Assembly (NCBI GenBank): GCA_043736395.1
Contig: JAYTCQ010000412.1
Coordinates: 1 to 52,365, forward strand
Direction of reading: 5' to 3'
DNA: 52,365 nt
Origin: JAFDVL01 sp043736395
GTDB lineage: Bacteria > Acidobacteriota > Blastocatellia > RBC074
Below the pieces are notes generated by a model. The model worked only from the letters and a program-made list of their open reading frames with translations, made no database searches and had not been told where the DNA came from. Shown here piece by piece: positions 33,761 through 43,800 of the stretch. Numbering within the stretch: position 1 is the first letter of the stretch; every line of letters begins with the position of its first letter. The position numbers and the translations under genes were made by a program.

Positions 33761-35275
33761 CTACTTGCTTTTTTCGGCGGCCTTGAGGGCTTCCTCAAGG
33801 GCGGCTTTCAAGGCTTCGTACGACGGCTCAGCCACACGGCGACCATTCACGAATAACGTTGGTGTGCCGTTCACGCCGAGCCGCACTCCTTCTTGCGCGT
33901 CAAGTTGCACCTTATCCGCAAACGTCCCGCCTTCGAGTGCCGCCGTAAATTGCTGTAGATCGAGTTTGAGTTGCGCGGCGTACTCTTTAAGTTTGTCGTA
34001 GCTGAGCGCTGACTGATTTTGAAACAGAAGTGCGATGTATTCCCAGTATTTGCCCTGCGCCCGAGCAGCTTCGGCGGCTTCGGCAGCTTTAAAAGCTTCA
34101 GGATGGTTTTCTAACGGAAAGTCGCGGACAACAAGCCTGACGCGACCATCGAACTCCTTCAGGGCCTGTTCAATGATGGGCTGTGCCTGGGCGCAACTCG
34201 GACATTGAAAGTCGGTGAATTCGACAATGGTGACCTCCGCTTTCGGATTTCCTTTCAGTGGTTGATCTTCGGTGGAGATGGTGAAGACCGGAGGAGCCGG
34301 GGCGGTTAAATACACTTGCACTACCGCCGACTTGCGCAATTGCACCGCCAGCAATTCTTCGACTTTGCGTTCTGCGTTGCGTTGCAAATGTTGGAGGATC
34401 TGTTCCTTGATTTGAGCGAACTCATCGCTGATTCGCGCTTTGTTCTGATCATAAAATTGACGGGCGTCAGCTTCGGTAAGTTGCGTCACCTGCGCTGTAA
34501 TCGCTGCATTGAGCAATGCTATTGGCGTGACCTTTTGTTTGTGGGCTTCCTGCTGCAACAGTGTGTCATTAATGCGGAGGGTCAATTCTTTATTGCGCAG
34601 ATGATACATCTCGGCTTGCACGCTCATGATCAGCGGTTGCAGGCTGTCTTCGACATCGGCGGCGGTGAAGGGCTGTCCATTAACTATGGCCAGCACGCGG
34701 GCGCGGGCGGCGTCAGTGGCAGGCGGTGTAATTTCTTTGACGTTGATTTGTACTTTCGCAGCGGTACGCAATTGCGCCGCATATTTTCCGGCCTCTTCGC
34801 GTTGCCGCTGGGTTCGCAAGTAGGTCAGCAACTCCTCTTTCACGGCAGCGAATTCACCCTGAATTTGTTGTTTATTCTTGTCATAGAACGCTCGTGCTTC
34901 TACTTCGGTCGGGGCTTTGACTTGCGCGAGCACCACTTCATCAATCAGTTTTTGTGCGCTCATGCCACGCCGTTTGGCGGCGGCGTCGAGCAGGCGCGAA
35001 TTGATCTGCAAATCCAACTCTCGGTTACGCGCCACGATGACCTGCTGGCGTAAGGCTTCAAGTTGTACTTTGAGTGGTTCATCCACGTCTTGCCGCGTGA
35101 TCTTGACGCCATTGACCAGGGCCAAATCATCTGTCGGCAATTTGAGTTCGCAGCCACAATCTTCGATGCTTCTGGTTGCAACGATTGGGACAGCGGAGGA
35201 CTTGACCGCAACAGATTGTGCCTGTGTGGCAGCAGTGATAGCGAAAAAAATAAAGAATACTAGAATACGGGGCAT
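33761..35275 (-). CDS. Fusion of two SurA-like domains to a DsbA-type thioredoxin
   Basis: 504 residues from the ATG at 35275 (AAGGAAG upstream). After a signal peptide there are two tandem SurA_N-like repeats. The first begins ALVNGVKITRQDV and ends near QINVKEI; the second begins AIVNGQPFTAADV. A DsbA-type domain follows with active site FTDFQCPSCAQAQPIIEQAL (C-P-S-C) and the cis-proline loop in GVNGTPTLFVNGRRV. The protein would hold unfolded clients and form or shuffle their disulfides in the periplasm. Good candidate clients are the cysteine-containing proteins of the same operon, such as the SCO, cytochrome and oxidase proteins. Confidence 0.88.
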   Translation of the reverse strand: MPRILVFFIFFAITAATQAQSVAVKSSAVPIVATRSIEDCGCELKLPTDDLALVNGVKITRQDVDEPLKVQLEALRQQVIVARNRELDLQINSRLLDAAAKRRGMSAQKLIDEVVLAQVKAPTEVEARAFYDKNKQQIQGEFAAVKEELLTYLRTQRQREEAGKYAAQLRTAAKVQINVKEITPPATDAARARVLAIVNGQPFTAADVEDSLQPLIMSVQAEMYHLRNKELTLRINDTLLQQEAHKQKVTPIALLNAAITAQVTQLTEADARQFYDQNKARISDEFAQIKEQILQHLQRNAERKVEELLAVQLRKSAVVQVYLTAPAPPVFTISTEDQPLKGNPKAEVTIVEFTDFQCPSCAQAQPIIEQALKEFDGRVRLVVRDFPLENHPEAFKAAEAAEAARAQGKYWEYIALLFQNQSALSYDKLKEYAAQLKLDLQQFTAALEGGTFADKVQLDAQEGVRLGVNGTPTLFVNGRRVAEPSYEALKAALEEALKAAEKSK

Positions 35276-35298
35276 GGATACTTCCTTTGATTGGCTGT

Positions 35299-36939
35299 TT
35301 ATTGCGTGAGGCTGACCCAATTGCCAGCCGGAACAAATGCTTTTTTGGTTCGATCAAACGTCACGATGTGGACACCAAATGCGCCGATACGACGGTTTGG
35401 CCCAAACGTCAGGCGTGGCGTCAATCCGGTATCGAATTCATATAAACCTTCGAGTGCGGTCAGTAATTTCTCACGTGTCAAATCCCGGCTTGCGCGTTTC
35501 AAGCCCTCGGCAAACAACTTGGCGGCAATGTACGCCGACAGCTGCGCCGCCGTGTGGCGCGGTGCGATCTGATGGCGCGCAAGTAACGCCTGAAATTCAC
35601 TCCAGGCGGCTGGAGTTTGGTCGATGGGAGTCGTCGGATATGCCAGATAAATTTTTTGTCGAAAAGTAGGTATCGCATTCAGTGTAGCTCTGGCTGCTAG
35701 CGAACCGGGAAGATACAGGGGAAATGTGTAATTGACCTTGGCAGCTTCATTAATCAAAGTTGTTTCATCACCACTTGCGCCCAGAAAAAAAACTAGCTCC
35801 ATACCCTCTTGTTGCAACTGCTTGACGAGCGTGCCGGCTTGCAACTGCCCGCGCGGATAGGTGTACCGTTTAATATTTTTCCATCCGAGTTGCTGGCACT
35901 GGACTACCATCGCATCGGCCAACTCATTGGCACGCGTGTCTTCCAATACGATAAGCGCGGCTTTTGTTTGGAAGGGGTTCATTTGTTGCGTTGCGAATTT
36001 CGCCAGTCCGCGCACCTGCTCCGGCAAGCCGGCAAGTAAATAAAAGATGTGCCGATCCGGCGGTGAAGTCAGTTGCGGGTTAAGTGTATACGGGGCAATC
36101 AACGGCGTTTCTTCACGGCTGACCAATGCCGCGACTTCTTGCTCTGCGCCTGCTGGCATGGCACCGACTAAAGCGAAAACGGATTCGGTGGCAAGAAATT
36201 GCTGCGCCTGTTCCGGCTGCGCAATTAGCAATTGAAGACGGCGTTGATAGATGCCGCCCTGCTGATTGAGTTCTTCAAAATAAGCTGTCAATACTTCGCG
36301 CATTGCCTGTCCGGTTTCAGCCATTGGACCACTTACGGGGAGCAGCGTGCCAACGGTAATCGTGGTGTTTGTCACGCCTGGATCGCGGTCGTCTGCGAGG
36401 CGACGCAGGTAGGCGAGTAAGTCGTTCAGGTCGGCGCGCGACATCTGATATTTCGGCATCGCGGGCGAGAGTTGATTGCCCGCCGGATCAACGCCTTCGA
36501 CGATGGCGCGTTCCAGCGATTGTTCGGTAAATGTCGGATGCACGCGGCCTGCCGGATGCCTGTGGCCGTAGGGTTTGGTCAGCTCTGCCCACGTCAAATC
36601 GGAGGGGATCAAGCCGCCTTCGGGTTTGCCTCTGCCATCCGCGCCGTGACAACCGGCGCAGGGTAAGGTGGAGGCAGGCAACTCTACCGAATCATCACCA
36701 ATAGTAACCGTGAGTGCGCGCCCTGATGCGCTTTCGCCGCGCAGGTATATGCGCCTGCCGTGGCGTTCCTGCTCCGTCAGATGCGGGGGCGTCACGGCCT
36801 CTGTGAGCCATCCACTTAGCATCACAGTCGTCATGAGCAAAAATATTGTGAACACGCGAATCGTCAAAATTGTGATCTCCGCTGCAATCAATTCGCGGGA
36901 ACGACAGCAGCCATTTGAGCAAACTCCGACTTCTGTCAT
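35299..36939 (-). CDS. Cytochrome c fused to a branched-chain-amino-acid-type binding protein
   Basis: 546 residues at full frame. The outer ATG (36939) gives a long charged leader. A TTG at 36867 preceded by GGAG would give a textbook signal peptide (TIRVFTIFLLMTTVMLSGWL) and may be the true start. Residues about 90-160 are a cytochrome c domain: haem motif CAGCH in LPCAGCHGADGRGKPEG and a likely Met ligand in SPAMPKYQMSRADL. The rest is a type I periplasmic binding protein (ITVGTLLPVSGPMAETGQAM, later PLIAPYTLNPQLT) of the LivJ/AmiC type. No ABC transporter permease or ATPase accompanies it, so it may sense a ligand or donate electrons rather than import. Confidence 0.88.
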   Translation of the reverse strand: MTEVGVCSNGCCRSRELIAAEITILTIRVFTIFLLMTTVMLSGWLTEAVTPPHLTEQERHGRRIYLRGESASGRALTVTIGDDSVELPASTLPCAGCHGADGRGKPEGGLIPSDLTWAELTKPYGHRHPAGRVHPTFTEQSLERAIVEGVDPAGNQLSPAMPKYQMSRADLNDLLAYLRRLADDRDPGVTNTTITVGTLLPVSGPMAETGQAMREVLTAYFEELNQQGGIYQRRLQLLIAQPEQAQQFLATESVFALVGAMPAGAEQEVAALVSREETPLIAPYTLNPQLTSPPDRHIFYLLAGLPEQVRGLAKFATQQMNPFQTKAALIVLEDTRANELADAMVVQCQQLGWKNIKRYTYPRGQLQAGTLVKQLQQEGMELVFFLGASGDETTLINEAAKVNYTFPLYLPGSLAARATLNAIPTFRQKIYLAYPTTPIDQTPAAWSEFQALLARHQIAPRHTAAQLSAYIAAKLFAEGLKRASRDLTREKLLTALEGLYEFDTGLTPRLTFGPNRRIGAFGVHIVTFDRTKKAFVPAGNWVSLTQ

Positions 36940-36960
36940 TACCGCGAAGTCATTATTTTC

Positions 36961-37479
36961 TTAGCGACAATCAAGAGTGGTGGAATCAATGGAAGCCGTG
37001 ATTCTGCCGTCAACAATTGTGTAGTGATAAATGACGTGCAGCCGCATATCAGGGGCATTTCCCTGCCCTATTAACCGTATAGTACTCACCGCTGTAGTCA
37101 CGGCGTTCGGATCAAAAACGCCGCTGCTGTGCGTGGAAGTAGTCTCAATCCCAACATATTTGTCGCCACTGCTAAGACCTGTTCCCCGCATGTGCTGCCA
37201 GTTGGAATGGGAAGAAATATGGAGATTGCCAGAGCCATCCGCCACCAACGTAAGAGACGTATGAAGCGACCCCTCTAAGGCAATCGTTTCGCCCGTACAT
37301 TCGTTGGTAACAGTCATAGAAAGTTCAGACCGCTCATTGAACTTCGTCACATCCGCTCTGGCAGATTGCGTGAATGGTGCGGCAATGCTGGTCATAACCA
37401 GCAGGAAGCTGACCAACAGGCGCGTAAGTTTGCCGCTGGTGCGAGTTGAAATCAGGGGGAAAGAATTGATTGAATTCAT
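36961..37479 (-). CDS. Small secreted protein of unknown function
   Basis: 172 residues from the ATG at 37479, which follows AAGGAGAT at good spacing. A signal peptide (LLVSFLLVMTSIAAPF, cleavage after ARA) leads to about 130 residues of beta-rich sequence. It has two cysteines only, in TNECTGE and at the very end in TLDCR, which probably form a disulfide, and four or five histidines. No family is recognised. Its place between the double-SCO gene and the cytochrome-binding protein gene suggests a role in the same envelope complex. Confidence 0.6.
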   Translation of the reverse strand: MNSINSFPLISTRTSGKLTRLLVSFLLVMTSIAAPFTQSARADVTKFNERSELSMTVTNECTGETIALEGSLHTSLTLVADGSGNLHISSHSNWQHMRGTGLSSGDKYVGIETTSTHSSGVFDPNAVTTAVSTIRLIGQGNAPDMRLHVIYHYTIVDGRITASIDSTTLDCR

Positions 37480-37528
37480 AGTTTCATATCTCCTTAAATT
37501 AAATTGATTTTTTACTACTTTGCTGAAT

Positions 37529-38665
37529 TCATTTGCTGTCAGCCGTACTGGCAGCGGGTTTATCGTTAACAACACTATCCACGACCACGAGCAAAGCTTC
37601 GGCCTTCGCCAGCCCGTGCGCTTTTTTCCAAAGTCCGGTTTGGTCATTACCAATCAGGACGATGGTCAAGTGATCGTCTTTGTCTTCGACGTATTGGCCA
37701 AGTTTGCGCAGTGCCTGTTCGACGTTTTCTTTGCTGCCCGTCAGAAAATGCCAGCCCGGTTTCGCCCCGAACCGCGCGGCGTATTCTTTCAATCGCTCCG
37801 GCGTGTCGGTCGCGGGATCAACACTGATTGAGAGGATATAAACATCCTTGCCCAGGCGGTCGCCGAGCGCGTCCTGTAAGCGCGCAAAGCTTTTATTCAT
37901 CGGCGGGCAAACGCTGGTACAGGTCGTGAAAAATGCATTGATGATGACGGTGTGGTCTTTGATGAGGTCGCTGTAAAACCGCAGCTTTTCGCCGCGCTGA
38001 TTGATGAGTTCGACATCAGTGAAATATTTTTGTGCGGGCGATACGGAATCAGCGGTCGCGGTTTTGGCTTTTTCTTCAAGAATTGAAACAAGCTGCGCGG
38101 GCTTGGCCAGACCGTACGCGCGTGTCCAATTGCTGCTCGCTTCATTGCCAATCAAGACGGTCGGCGTGTGTTCTTCTTTGCGCCCCGAAAAGCCGCCGAG
38201 GGCTTTTAGCAATTGGTCAATGTCGGCTTTCGTGCCGGTCACCAACGTCCAGCCCGGTTTCGTGCTGAATTTCGCGCGCCACGCCTTCAATCGTTCTGGC
38301 GTGTCGGTCACCGGATCAACGCTGATGGAAATCATCTGCACGTCTTTGCCTGCGCGTTCGCCGAGCAGTGTTTGCACTTTGGCAAAGGTCGCGCCCATCG
38401 GCGGACAAATCGTTGTGCAAGTCGTGAAGATAAAATTGATGGCAACGGTTTTGCCTTTGACCAAATCACGGAAAAAATTGAGCTTTCTGCCATCCTGATC
38501 CAGCACGGTAATTTCGGGAACAGACACTTTCACTGTTTCCGGATCAACTGTTTTGACCTTTGCTGGCGGGAGATGTTGCGAATGGTCTTCGTGCTGGCCA
38601 ATGGCTGACGATGACAAAAAGACAAATAGGCAGACGGGGGCGAAGAGATTCAATAAAAATTTCAT
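37529..38665 (-). CDS. Tandem SCO1/SenC copper-chaperone domains
   Basis: 378 residues with a signal peptide and two complete SCO domains. Domain 1 has INFIFTTCTTICPPMGATFA (C-x3-C) and a ligand His in EEHTPTVLIGN; domain 2 has INAFFTTCTSVCPPMNKSFA and DDHLTIVLIGN. Both keep the ISISVDP and DTPERLK segments. SCO proteins bind one copper through the two Cys and the His and deliver it to cytochrome oxidase or to other copper enzymes. No cytochrome oxidase gene is present, so the large multicopper oxidase of the operon is the likely client. A duplicated SCO within one chain is unusual. Confidence 0.92.
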   Translation of the reverse strand: MKFLLNLFAPVCLFVFLSSSAIGQHEDHSQHLPPAKVKTVDPETVKVSVPEITVLDQDGRKLNFFRDLVKGKTVAINFIFTTCTTICPPMGATFAKVQTLLGERAGKDVQMISISVDPVTDTPERLKAWRAKFSTKPGWTLVTGTKADIDQLLKALGGFSGRKEEHTPTVLIGNEASSNWTRAYGLAKPAQLVSILEEKAKTATADSVSPAQKYFTDVELINQRGEKLRFYSDLIKDHTVIINAFFTTCTSVCPPMNKSFARLQDALGDRLGKDVYILSISVDPATDTPERLKEYAARFGAKPGWHFLTGSKENVEQALRKLGQYVEDKDDHLTIVLIGNDQTGLWKKAHGLAKAEALLVVVDSVVNDKPAASTADSK

Positions 38666-38694
38666 AAGTGCTTTTTCGGTCGTTGATTCAGTCT

Positions 38695-38780
38695 ATGCAG
38701 AGCAAACATTCCAGTTTGCTTCTGTTGCTTCAGGTAGCCGCTCGTGATGTCCAGAGCAAACTGGAATGTTTGCTCTGCAT
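38695..38780. repeat. Perfect 26-bp inverted repeat between operon genes
   Basis: 38695-38720 (beginning ATGCAGAGCAAACATTCC) is exactly complementary to 38755-38780, with 34 bases between. It starts 2 bases after the propeller gene stop and ends 29 bases before the SCO gene start codon. With no T-run it is not a classical terminator; it could stabilise or split the transcript. The word CAGAGCAAACT also occurs at 23683-23693 beside the mobile element. Confidence 0.75.
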
Positions 38781-38782
38781 CT

Positions 38783-40660
38783 TCATTTGCTTTGACTGCC
38801 CTGCGCGGCGTCTTCCGCTCGTAAAATCGCCAGGGGCAATTGGTTCAGCTTCACATTAAGGGACGGGCATTCGACAAACAGGTAATATGCGCCCGCTTCC
38901 GTAGCTTTAAAATTCAATTCATACACGCCATCGCCGCGCGGCTCGGCAAGCTGCCGCTGCTGATCGAAACCCGGTGCCAGGAAGCTCATCACGCCCACAT
39001 CTTTCAGATTGTTTTTCGGTTGTTTCGTGTCGGGATCTGTCAGGCGAAAGCGCACGGACATGGATTCTCCCAGGCCGACCTGATGACTCTTAATCATCGG
39101 TTCCAGACGCACGGCAATCGTTGTTTCCTGTTTGAGCGTTGGATTAGATTTGATGGAAAGATCAAAGCAATGCACAACGCGGGGCGTGTCGGTCAGCAAT
39201 GCCAGTTCATACGCGCCGCTCTTCGGCAAACGAACGTGCGTGGTGTACGTCCCCGGCGCAACTTCACGTAAGCTGCGATCCACGACCAGCACGGCACGCG
39301 GCACACGACGATAGTTTTGCAGGCTGCCCATCGGCGCAGCCATTCCTTCAGAGTAGTAATAAATCGCCTGATCTACCGGATTAGCAATCAGCAACGTGTT
39401 GCCTTCAGGGCCGGGAAACACCGACGTTGCTGAAGACTGATGCGGCGATTTTTCGGGGGCTTGTCCGCTGGGAAATTTCGTTACGTTTGCGCCTTCCGGT
39501 TTCGTCATGCTGGCAAGTTCAATTTGCGTCATTTCATCGGAGCCAGCCGAGCGCACGTAGGCAAAGTTTTTCGTGAAGGCGATTTGATCAGGCGCTTTGC
39601 CAACGCGGACAGTTTGCAATCGTTGATTCGTCGCCGCGTCAAAGATGCTGACGACATTTGCTGATGGATGCGCGACGAAACCATAGCGTCCGCCCGGCGC
39701 AAAGCGAAGCGTGCTAATGCCGGGATCGGTTTCCAGATGCTTCAGGACGGCTTGCCGTGCGGTGTCAATAATCGTGATTTTGCCGTCCGTTTCGCACGGA
39801 ATATAAAGCGATTGACTTTGCGCGGAAAACGCAATGGAAGCTGGGGCGCGACCGGTATTCAGGTCTTTGACTTTCCGCAATTGCTGCACGTCAATCACGG
39901 ACACGGTGTCGCTCTGCTGATTCGTGACAAAGGCGAAGCGATCATCGGGGGCGAGCGCGATTTCATGATGGCCTGCACCGGTTGCCAGCTTGGCTGCGAC
40001 GGTCAGCTTCACAGTGTCAATTACGGTCACGCCACTTTGGTCGGTCGCATCGTTGCCGATCCACAAATACCGTTCATCCGTTTGCAGCACGACACGCGTG
40101 GGACGATAACCCGCGTCAAGGTTGGTGATAACTTTCCAGGTTGAAGTGTCAACGACCGCGACTTCATTGACCAGTGGCATGGATACATACAGCCGCTTGC
40201 CGTCGCGCGATGATGCCCAGTCTTCGCCGCGACTTTTCAGCATCACTAAGGTGTACAACTTGCTGCTGCCAAAACCAAGCAGCGGATCAATCACCGAAAT
40301 GTTCGGTTCGTTATTCAGTGTCAGCAGGTAATAAGAATTCAGGTCAATTTCCGGGCGTGCGCTGAGACTGCCTTGCAGAAAGGATTGCACTTTTTGCTGG
40401 CAACTTTGCGCGGCAGTGGTTTGCTTACGATCAATCCAGATGGATGGTTTGACGCCCGCCAGCGCGGTGTTGGTATTGGTGTCGGTGATTTTGACAGTGA
40501 CGACAGCATCTTCGGCTTCGCGCAATTCTGCCATATCGTTTTGGTTGTTCTTCACGCTGACTTCAATGGCTACGCCTTCGCGGACGATCTTTTGTGAAAA
40601 GGCGTTGCTGACGGTACAGCCAAGAAGCAGGACGATAAATAAACTTTTTCTGAGTAACAC
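38783..40660 (-). CDS. YVTN-type beta-propeller lipoprotein candidate
   Basis: 625 residues from a GTG at 40660 that has AGAGGAAAAAAC upstream; earlier starts (40687, 40702) lack a binding site. The signal sequence LFIVLLLGCTVSNAFSQ contains LLGC, a possible lipobox. Residues about 105-400 hold repeated blades with NEPNISVIDPLLG, NEVAVVDTSTWKVI, GVTVIDTVKLTVAAK, DTVSVIDVQQLRKV, GKITIIDTARQAVL and NVVSIFDAATNQRL, the YVTN/cytochrome d1-like propeller pattern. A C-terminal Ig-like region (about 490-620) follows. Such propellers act as protein-binding platforms or redox partners of surface enzymes. It follows the multicopper oxidase in the operon. Confidence 0.85.
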   Translation of the reverse strand: MLLRKSLFIVLLLGCTVSNAFSQKIVREGVAIEVSVKNNQNDMAELREAEDAVVTVKITDTNTNTALAGVKPSIWIDRKQTTAAQSCQQKVQSFLQGSLSARPEIDLNSYYLLTLNNEPNISVIDPLLGFGSSKLYTLVMLKSRGEDWASSRDGKRLYVSMPLVNEVAVVDTSTWKVITNLDAGYRPTRVVLQTDERYLWIGNDATDQSGVTVIDTVKLTVAAKLATGAGHHEIALAPDDRFAFVTNQQSDTVSVIDVQQLRKVKDLNTGRAPASIAFSAQSQSLYIPCETDGKITIIDTARQAVLKHLETDPGISTLRFAPGGRYGFVAHPSANVVSIFDAATNQRLQTVRVGKAPDQIAFTKNFAYVRSAGSDEMTQIELASMTKPEGANVTKFPSGQAPEKSPHQSSATSVFPGPEGNTLLIANPVDQAIYYYSEGMAAPMGSLQNYRRVPRAVLVVDRSLREVAPGTYTTHVRLPKSGAYELALLTDTPRVVHCFDLSIKSNPTLKQETTIAVRLEPMIKSHQVGLGESMSVRFRLTDPDTKQPKNNLKDVGVMSFLAPGFDQQRQLAEPRGDGVYELNFKATEAGAYYLFVECPSLNVKLNQLPLAILRAEDAAQGSQSK

Positions 40661-40734
40661 GTTTTTTCCTCTGGATAAAAATTTCATCAGGCGATTGTTC
40701 ACGAAATAACAAATTCGCTACGAAGTGCGACGTG

Positions 40735-40793
40735 CGGCGGCTTTGTCCGCCGTAGTCAAGCCAGCGGGAGCAGAGCTGTTCTCTAACTCCCGC
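40735..40793. repeat. Two stem-loops in the gap between oxidase and propeller genes
   Basis: CGGCGG/CCGCCG (40735-40752) and GCGGGAG/CTCCCGC (40764-40793, extended with two mismatches to 13 pairs) are adjacent hairpins. Neither has a T-run on the minus strand. They may set the amounts of the two proteins by processing of the transcript. Confidence 0.5.
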
Positions 40794-40815
40794 CTGCTTC
40801 TCCGCATAACCTCCC

Positions 40816-43800
40816 TCACGGTGTCACGCGGAAGATACCCCAGAGTCCGCCATCGAATTGGAAGGACGCCTGGGTGCGATAGAGGTAATCACCCGGAATC
40901 ATGAACTTGCCACCCGCTCCGTTTTTCAGCAGCACATCGAAATGGCCGGAGGGGCCAATCCCAAAGACACTACCTTTCCACTCCGACAACGGATTGCTGC
41001 CGAGCGAACGCGAGTTGTTGATGTAGGGTTCCTGTTCCCAGATGTGACCGTGAACCGCAAAAACATCGTTCCGCGCGTGGCCTGCCGGATTCAGCACGCG
41101 AAAACGAATGGGCGTGCCAGCCTTCGCGGTGAAGACGGGCGTGACGGGATCGCCGCCGACCAGGGAGTTCGACAGCGCGTTGGTGAAGTCAATTGTCCGC
41201 GTGGTCGTCAATGGCGCATCGGGCGCAAAGCCCAGCCGCTTCCACATCGGTTCCGTGCGGTAATTGAAGGCCTTCTGACCGGAATCTTCGGGGTCTTCCG
41301 CTTCAGCGATGTTCGGCACTGCTGTGCCATCGCCAAACCGCAGATTGATGTCGGTCTGGAAGATCGTCACAAATTCGCGGAACGTCCCCGCCGCCGAAGT
41401 GACGGTGGCCGACGCGCGTGAATTCGTATCTTCAATCCAGGTCGAACCCTGCGGCTCGATGATGAGTGCACCCAGTGCGCCCTTGTTGCTGTGCTTAATG
41501 GGATCGGACGAAATCAGATTCGTCGCGCCGAATTCTATCGGCGTGGCAATCAGATTTTTGCCCGCATCCAGCGATAAATCTCCCGCGTACCATTTGTACG
41601 TTTGGCTGGTTCCCGTCGTCGCCCCGGTAGGATTGACGAGTTGCGCATTATTGAACCCGACATTTGCCCCATCGCTACGTGACACGTCATACGACACCAA
41701 TTGCGGATGCAATCCAACCAGCTGCGACGGTTTGACCTGATTCGCATTGAACTTGTTGACGATCATCGGCAAGGTATTGAACCCGTCCAGATCGGGCGGC
41801 GGAACCTTCAGGCGATTGCGCAACGTTAGGTTGATGCAATCGCCTGCGTTCGCCCGCAAAATCAGCGGTTCAATCGGCACGCCCGGCTTCACCGTGAACG
41901 TCGCGGCGTCCAGGTCGGACGTGCGCACATACATAATGGCAGTCGGATCGTGCAACCGCCCGCCGTTGGTCGCGCGCGCGTTGTACACGAGCGTTCCCCC
42001 CGGCAAAGCGGTTGAGGCGCTGACCGCCGTTACGTCAAAGTTGCGCACAGGCGCAGCCGTCGGACAGACGCCACTGAAGGCCGCCGGATTGGCGATGTCC
42101 GGGCCACCTGCGACGTTGTTCGGCAACGCCAGCAATCCTGTTTGAGCGTCCTTGTACGAACGCAGCAGTCCCCACGTCCCATTCCACAGGTCATCCACCG
42201 AGGCCCCCGTTTTGTAGAGGTAATCGGCAAATGCGCCCCGTTGATTCTTCGGTGCCACTACCGGAGCATTGAATTCAAAATGCTCCGAGATGCCCATCAT
42301 CTGGCTGTTGCGCCAGCCGGAGTTTTTGTCCGATGGCTCAAACAACCATTTCACCCCGTGGAGGCTGAAGTTGTGGCCTTCTTCCTGCCCGCCGACCAGG
42401 ACGCGGATTTGCACCTTATCCTGATCGTAAACGCGCATCAGCGGCGTGAACGGATCGGTCGGTTGAATGCCGCCCGTGAGCGCCGGATAAAAGGTGGGTT
42501 GTGAGTTCAGCGCCGGGTCTTTGCGAGTCAGCTTGGAACTGAAGACCTGCGACAGATCACCCGCATCGCCTGCCGCCTGCGTGTTCGTGAGCGGATCACG
42601 CACGCGCAGCGCCACCGGTTCGTTGCGATAGTTGACGCTCATCGTGCCGGGATCGTCTGCCGAAATGGCTTCGGGACACGGACGCGGCACGCCGCCGGGA
42701 CATTGCGGCGCAATCTCCAACAGAAACGGCAAGCCCACCTCAGCCTTGGCGGGCGGATTGATCGGCTTATTGTCTTTCGTGTAGGCTAGTTGGAAGTCCG
42801 TGAACTCCAGCAGGAATTCGCGGTAACTGTCTGCCGTGTTCGCGGTCAGAATGTCTGCGCGCCAACTGGTCGGGCCGCCGTCGGCACGTGTGCCGAAGAA
42901 TGTTCCTGTTTCAGGATCACGCCATTTCGAGCCTTGCGGTTCGATCACCAAACCGGCGTAGGTGCCAATCTGTTGATGCGTCGAAGGGCCGTAATGATCG
43001 TGCGTGAACACGGTGCGCAACGTGCGGTCTTGCCCTGCATTGTTCAGCGTGTTGTCGGCATACCAACGTTGAATCGTCGTTTGTGCGCCGAGCGTGCCAA
43101 AGAACGGATGCGCTTTGGCTGTCAGCGCCGCCTTCCTCTTAGCACCAACCGCCAAAAAACCGCCCGCCGCGTTGATCGCTTTGATGCGTTCAATCACTTC
43201 GTCCGGGCTGAAAGTGCCGTCTTCGTAATTCCATCCATTGCCCGCGCCGTCCGAGGCCAGCACGTCGAATTTCACCAAGTGAATATGCTGCCCCATCACG
43301 TCCGTTGGCGTACGAATCTGGAAATCATCCTGTTCGTAATGCCCCGGCACGAGGTTGGTGTGGAAGTAGGTGATGCAGTCGTTCGTGTTACCTCGAAAGA
43401 ACAGCGGCTCCGGCGGACGTGTGCCAGCCAGCGTGGGTTTGACATCTTCCCACAAGGCCAGAATGCGCGATTGCGGGAAGTGCCAGCCAGCCTTGTTGAG
43501 CTTGAGGTCGAGCTGAATATTCGCCGCTTTGTAAATACGCGGAACGCCGGCTGCCTGCCCCGCATCATTGACGCACGGATCAGCGTAGGGAGCACCCGCG
43601 ACTGGCGGACGACCATTGGTGATGAAGTTGGCTGCCGTTCCACTCGGCGTAAAGCTGGGAGTCGTGCGCTTCGCGTGGAAGGCCATTGCTGCGACTTCGA
43701 CGGCAGTGCCGGTTTCAGGCAGCGCATGCGCGGCGGCGGTAATCAGCGTCTTGCTGAAATCTAATCGCGTGTGCGTTTCGACGAACGTGCCGCCCGTGAT

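Noticed and set aside
34316..35053. 245-codon plus-strand frame opposite the SurA-DsbA fusion gene
   Set aside because: Antisense shadow of a gene with clear domains; the translation is cysteine- and phenylalanine-rich with no family signature.
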